A program made the position numbers and the translations under genes. Of a stretch of 17,855 nt of DNA, positions 14,794-17,855 are shown piece after piece. Source of the DNA: a bacterium (GTDB taxonomy: Bacteria > Bacillota_I > Bacilli_A > RFN20 > CAG-826); the NCBI GenBank assembly GCA_004561785.1, contig SFUB01000021.1, positions 1-17,855 of the forward strand, in the 5' to 3' direction. How positions within the stretch are numbered: the first letter of the stretch is position 1; the number at the start of each line of letters is the position of its first letter. The notes under the pieces are model-generated. The model made no database searches. It was not told the origin of the DNA and saw only the letters and a list, made by a program, of their open reading frames with translations.

Positions 14794-16242
14794 TCAAGCT
14801 AAGCCGGCGCTGCGGCACCAAGAGGCCCAGCCGGATTTCGCGGCTTCGTAAATCTTGCTTCCGACGGTCGAGGCTTGGTTGGAGGAAGGATCGGATGCCG
14901 CCTTGGCGTAATAGTAGTCGTTGTTGACCCAAGGCATGACCTTGTTGGTGGTCAAATAGGTGATGGGGTTCTTGGAGACGAGGGCGAAGTTGTTCTCGGA
15001 AAGCTTCTCGTGGATCGATTTGACGTAGGGATCGTCCTGCTCGAGGTCGCTCAGATCGATGTCGCGGTAATCGAAGGCCAAGAAGGCGCCTTTGGCGTCC
15101 CTTACGAAATCATGGCAGCACTGGTCGGTCGCCATGTAGGAGAGGAATTTCTTGGCGAGGTCGATGTTGGGCGAATTCGAGGGGACGACGACCGAATCGC
15201 CGAAGCCGACGAGGTAGTTGTAATCCTCGGAGGAAGCGGAGACCTTCGGCGTCTTCATCATCGCGAATTGGAAATCGAGCTTACCTTCATTGGTGGATTC
15301 GAGTTCGTATTTCGCCCATTGGGCATAGGGGATCATCGCGGCCTCGCCGTTTGCGAAGGCCATCTGGGCTTTGCCCAAATTATCCGAACGGGCGGTCGAG
15401 GTGCTGTTCTCGGGGGTGTTGGCGACGAGGTCCCACCACATCTTGTAGGCTTCGACGAATTCCTTGTAATAGGTCTCCGGGTTGTACATCTCATAGCCAT
15501 CGGCGTATTGGCCGGTCGGGCCTTTGTATTCAAGGATGGTGCTGATTTTCTCGAGCCCGGCTTTCTGGGCCCACCACTCGAAGACGGGGTAATCCCAATA
15601 ATACTGGCGGTCGGATCCGCTCCAGGCGAAGGGGACGACTTTCTTGTGGGCGGCATTGGTCAATTTGGCATCGACGATCGTTTTGCAGAGGTTCACGAGT
15701 TCGTCATAAGTGGTCGGAACCTTCCAGTTGTTCTCTTTGAACATGTCGATGTTATAGACGAATCCGCCGGCGCCTTGGGTGTAGCAGACTTTGTAGTAAT
15801 GCTCTTCGCCATTGACCTCGAATTTGGAGTTGGCGGCGGCGCCGGAGACGAGCTTTTGCTCGAAGGTCTTGGAAGAACCTTCGACTTGGGCGGAGTAGAC
15901 GTCATCCAAATCGGCGAGCCATCCTTGGGCCGCGTAGTTGCGCCAATTGATGTCGTGGGACATGTAGATGTCGTAGTCCCCGCCGTTTTTGAGGTTGGTC
16001 TCGATGCGGTCGAGGATGGTGGTATCCACGTCCACGTGCACGGAGATGCCGGTCTTCTTTTGGAAGGACTCCGCCATGTTGTTGATCCACTCCTTGCCGT
16101 AGCCTCCATCATATGCGCAGATCCAGAGCTCGCGCTCATTGGAGCCGCCAGAGCCTTTGGGATTGTCTTCCCCGCAGGCGGTCAAGAAGGTCGCAAGGGC
16201 TAGGGCCAAGGCGACGCGTTTGATTTTTTTGGAATTTCTCAT
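14794..16242 (-). CDS. Sugar ABC transporter substrate-binding lipoprotein (CUT1, bacterial extracellular solute-binding family 1)
   Basis: First gene of the operon; 482 residues. Signal peptide with lipobox LTAC (Cys23), Gly/Ser linker, then the two-lobed binding fold: ELWICAYDGGYGKEWINNM at the start of lobe 1, ILDRIETNLKNGGDYDIYMS, AAQGWLADLDD, and many aromatic residues (YYWDYPVFEWW, MYNPETYYKEF, YKMWWDLV) suited to stacking on sugar rings. These are standard features of the family that binds malto-, cello- or laminari-oligosaccharides. Ligand specificity cannot be read directly; the operon points to beta-glucan oligosaccharides. The ribosome site is weak (GGGGGGAT). It is expressed from the TTGACC-17-TAAAAT promoter with an operator in the 5' leader. 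Confidence 0.93.
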   Translation of the reverse strand: MRNSKKIKRVALALALATFLTACGEDNPKGSGGSNERELWICAYDGGYGKEWINNMAESFQKKTGISVHVDVDTTILDRIETNLKNGGDYDIYMSHDINWRNYAAQGWLADLDDVYSAQVEGSSKTFEQKLVSGAAANSKFEVNGEEHYYKVCYTQGAGGFVYNIDMFKENNWKVPTTYDELVNLCKTIVDAKLTNAAHKKVVPFAWSGSDRQYYWDYPVFEWWAQKAGLEKISTILEYKGPTGQYADGYEMYNPETYYKEFVEAYKMWWDLVANTPENSTSTARSDNLGKAQMAFANGEAAMIPYAQWAKYELESTNEGKLDFQFAMMKTPKVSASSEDYNYLVGFGDSVVVPSNSPNIDLAKKFLSYMATDQCCHDFVRDAKGAFLAFDYRDIDLSDLEQDDPYVKSIHEKLSENNFALVSKNPITYLTTNKVMPWVNNDYYYAKAASDPSSNQASTVGSKIYEAAKSGWASWCRSAGLA

Positions 16243-16272
16243 GTCTTATCCCCCCAGAAGCCGAACCTTTAG

Positions 16273-16284
16273 GAAATCGGTTTC
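16273..16284. promoter_or_regulatory. LacI-type operator O1 (GAAATCGGTTTC) in the leader of the beta-glucan operon
   Basis: A near-palindrome with the central CG typical of LacI-family operators. It sits 12 bases downstream of the minus-strand -10 box, so a bound repressor would block initiation or early elongation. The same sequence in inverted form occurs at 16402-16413, and both copies are preceded by TTTAG on the plus strand. Confidence 0.75.
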
Positions 16285-16296
16285 TTAATTGGCCTA

Positions 16297-16325
16297 ATTT
16301 TAGGGGTAGAGCTCCGACAGGTCAA
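16297..16325 (-). promoter_or_regulatory. Sigma-70-type promoter of the beta-glucan operon
   Basis: On the minus strand, -35 TTGACC (16320-16325), a 17-base spacer and -10 TAAAAT (16297-16302). The predicted transcription start is near 16290, about 48 bases upstream of the ATG at 16242. Confidence 0.8.
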
Positions 16326-16364
16326 CTATTTTTTGGAAGCCCTTTCAGTTACGCATAAGAACAT

Positions 16365-16393
16365 TTGAATTCGCGGGTTTATAATGCTATCTT
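16365..16393 (+). promoter_or_regulatory. Candidate promoter of the divergent GH16 gene
   Basis: TTGAAT (16365-16370), a 17-base spacer and TATCTT (16388-16393). A perfect TATAAT lies inside at 16380-16385 but has no good -35 box at the normal distance (AAGAAC at 16357). Either or both could be used; the weak -35 suggests a weaker promoter than that of the operon. Confidence 0.55.
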
Positions 16394-16401
16394 TTGTTTA
16401 G

Positions 16402-16413
16402 GAAACCGATTTC
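16402..16413. promoter_or_regulatory. LacI-type operator O2 (GAAACCGATTTC) in the leader of the divergent GH16 gene
   Basis: Exact reverse complement of O1. It lies 8 bases beyond TATCTT (16 beyond TATAAT) and directly abuts the AAAGGAG ribosome site at 16414-16420, so a bound regulator would hide transcription initiation and sit next to the start of the message. Confidence 0.75.
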
Positions 16414-16427
16414 AAAGGAGTGTGTCT

Positions 16428-17855
16428 ATGAAAAAGCAGTTCAAGCGTTTCGCCCTCTTGCTCGTCTCTCTTTCTTTCGCCTCGGGTTGCTCGCAGCATC
16501 CCTCTGATTCTTCAGACGGAAAAAAAGACCCGAGCGATCTCGTTCAGCCTGAGCCTTTTTCCGGCACGGCCTATTACGAGGACGTTGAAAACCGCGTCGG
16601 ATACGAAAAAGACACCGGATTGGAGTTTCATGAAGACTTCTCAAACGGCAAAATGGACGACTCCTCTTGGTGGGTCCTAGACGGATATTGGGACGCCGGG
16701 GGCGCAAGCGACTGGCATAACGGGGTCCGTTCTCGGAATCTTTTCTACGTGGAAGACGGAAGCAAGACCTATTTGGGCGTCAGGGCCCGCGGCTCCTATT
16801 GCGAGGACAGCGACATGGCCAAGGCCCAATCGGGGATGGTCAAGCCGGAAGGGGCCTGCATCATGAGCAAAAACTTCCTCTATCCCGGGCGTTATGAGAT
16901 CAAGATGAAGGCCATGCCGAGGCAAGGCGCAGTCACGGCCATGTGGACCTACTACTCCAAGACGGGATCGGAGGCCACCTCTCAGAACGAGATCGACATC
17001 GAACTCGGCGGGAACGGCCAATACCAAAGCCAGTGGTGCACCACTTGGACGAAGCACACGACGAAAGAGACGAGAGACGTGGATGTGAATTCGATCGCCT
17101 ACATCAACGACGGGGACTTCCACACCTACACCTTCGACTGGTACACGGATTACCCCTTGACCCATGAAAGGCGGGTCGATTGGTTCTTCGACGGGCAGCT
17201 CCTCACCTCCATCGAAGGCGAGGCCGTCCCCGAGACCGCCATGCCCCTATGGGTAGGTCTCTGGTGCCCTTCCTGGGCGGGAACGGCGAGTTTCGACACG
17301 GAATACATGCTGATCGACAACATCTCCTACTCCCCCTTCTCCTATTCCAGCCAATACGTGAACGAAGGAAAGGGGAATCCGGCCTATACCCATTCCGATC
17401 CGAGCAAATCGAGCATCTCCAAGACCCCCTACTCCAGCACGGTGGGAATCAACAAACTCAACAACGCCGGATTCGAGAAACTCAGCAAATCGATCGCGGA
17501 CGGGACCGCGTACTCGGGGTGGGATCTGCTCTCCGGGAAAGGAAACGTCACCTTAGCAAACGACAAAACCCAAGGGTCCAGTTCCTTGCTCGTCGAAGAT
17601 GACGGAGAAGGCACCTACATCGGCCAGACCCTCCCTCTCGCCTACGAAGGCTTCAAATACCGTTTCTCCATCGATGCGAAGAAACTCTCCGCCGAAGGGA
17701 AAGCCTATCTTGAGATCATCTACGGGAAAAAGAGCAAAGAGAAGTTGACCCTTGAGCTCACTCAATCCTCTTGGAACACTTACTCCACGGAGATCGAAAT
17801 GGCTCCCGGCGCCAAAGACCTCTCGATCAACCTCTGCGTGGAGGGTGGGGCGAAG
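16428..17855 (+). CDS. GH16 beta-glucanase lipoprotein, lichenase-like ExDxE type, 3' end outside window
   Basis: The frame is open for 476 codons to the window edge; the C-terminus is missing. AAAGGAG lies seven bases before the ATG. Lipoprotein signal with lipobox ASGC (Cys21), then a GH16 domain (about 60-305). Its catalytic motif is EIDIE, Glu188/Asp190/Glu192, the ExDxE (beta-strand) form found in lichenases and xyloglucan-type enzymes, unlike the ExDxxE of the two GH16 proteins in the operon. DFHTYTFDWY and VDWFFDGQLL further on are also lichenase-like. After a Ser/Lys-rich linker, a CBM4_9-type jelly roll begins near residue 345 (NNAGFEKL). It should act at the cell surface on beta-1,3-1,4- or related glucan; exact specificity is unknown. 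It is transcribed divergently from the operon and shares its operator type, so co-regulation is likely. Confidence 0.9.
   Translation, partial: MKKQFKRFALLLVSLSFASGCSQHPSDSSDGKKDPSDLVQPEPFSGTAYYEDVENRVGYEKDTGLEFHEDFSNGKMDDSSWWVLDGYWDAGGASDWHNGVRSRNLFYVEDGSKTYLGVRARGSYCEDSDMAKAQSGMVKPEGACIMSKNFLYPGRYEIKMKAMPRQGAVTAMWTYYSKTGSEATSQNEIDIELGGNGQYQSQWCTTWTKHTTKETRDVDVNSIAYINDGDFHTYTFDWYTDYPLTHERRVDWFFDGQLLTSIEGEAVPETAMPLWVGLWCPSWAGTASFDTEYMLIDNISYSPFSYSSQYVNEGKGNPAYTHSDPSKSSISKTPYSSTVGINKLNNAGFEKLSKSIADGTAYSGWDLLSGKGNVTLANDKTQGSSSLLVEDDGEGTYIGQTLPLAYEGFKYRFSIDAKKLSAEGKAYLEIIYGKKSKEKLTLELTQSSWNTYSTEIEMAPGAKDLSINLCVEGGAK

Noticed and set aside
14875..16203. Plus-strand open frame (442 codons) opposite the solute-binding protein, and similar long frames opposite both permeases
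   Set aside because: Composition is the mirror of the real genes (rich in Val, Asp, Gly, His), with no domain and no ribosome site; the minus genes are unmistakable.
16243..16427. Riboswitch or leader peptide in the divergent intergenic region
   Set aside because: The leaders are only about 36-48 bases after the predicted starts and contain operators, with no complex fold or short peptide gene.

Overview
The window looks like a piece of a moderately GC-rich, Gram-positive-type genome, probably an uncultured anaerobic member of the Bacilli/Mollicutes side of the Firmicutes. The clues are surface proteins that are all lipoproteins (no LPXTG anchors), strong AGGAGG ribosome sites, CUT1 sugar importers with enlarged MalK-type ATPases of a kind also seen in mollicutes, and a LacI-type operator style. 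TGA is a true stop here and TGG encodes Trp, so the genetic code is standard. The lineage is an inference; there is no rRNA or other marker gene in the window.

Layout. Positions 1-306 (+) hold the end of a gene whose product has a tandem, basic, Tyr-rich tail, closed by a clear terminator at 313-337. Two small membrane-protein genes lie on the minus strand (336-563 and 616-828). Next comes a MsmK/UgpC-type ATPase gene (885-2282, minus) with its own leader, a cre-like site and its own terminator. From 16242 down to 2497 runs one long minus-strand operon: solute-binding lipoprotein, two permeases, a carbohydrate-binding lipoprotein, an X2/GLUG-like lipoprotein, a large GH94-clan glucan phosphorylase, a modular GH16 lipoprotein, a short GH16 lipoprotein and a second, heavily enlarged ATPase. 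Gaps are tiny or are 4-base ATGA overlaps, and a hairpin terminator follows. Divergent from this operon, at 16428, a third GH16 lipoprotein gene runs off the right edge of the window.

How it fits together. The parts make a phosphorolytic beta-glucan utilisation locus, most likely for laminarin-like beta-1,3-glucan and possibly mixed-linkage glucan. Surface GH16 enzymes cut the polymer, binding lipoproteins hold it near the membrane, the ABC importer takes up oligosaccharides, and the cytoplasmic phosphorylase releases glucose 1-phosphate, which saves ATP. The intergenic region 16243-16427 carries two divergent promoters, each followed by a copy of a LacI-type operator (GAAAYCGRTTTC). A related palindrome sits upstream of the separate ATPase gene. 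The regulator gene itself is not in the window.

The least ordinary elements are the coiled-coil insertions in the operon ATPase, a beta-rich module shared by a GH16 enzyme and a non-catalytic lipoprotein (candidate new CBM), the X2-GLUG lipoprotein, and two mutually exclusive hairpins between lipoprotein genes.
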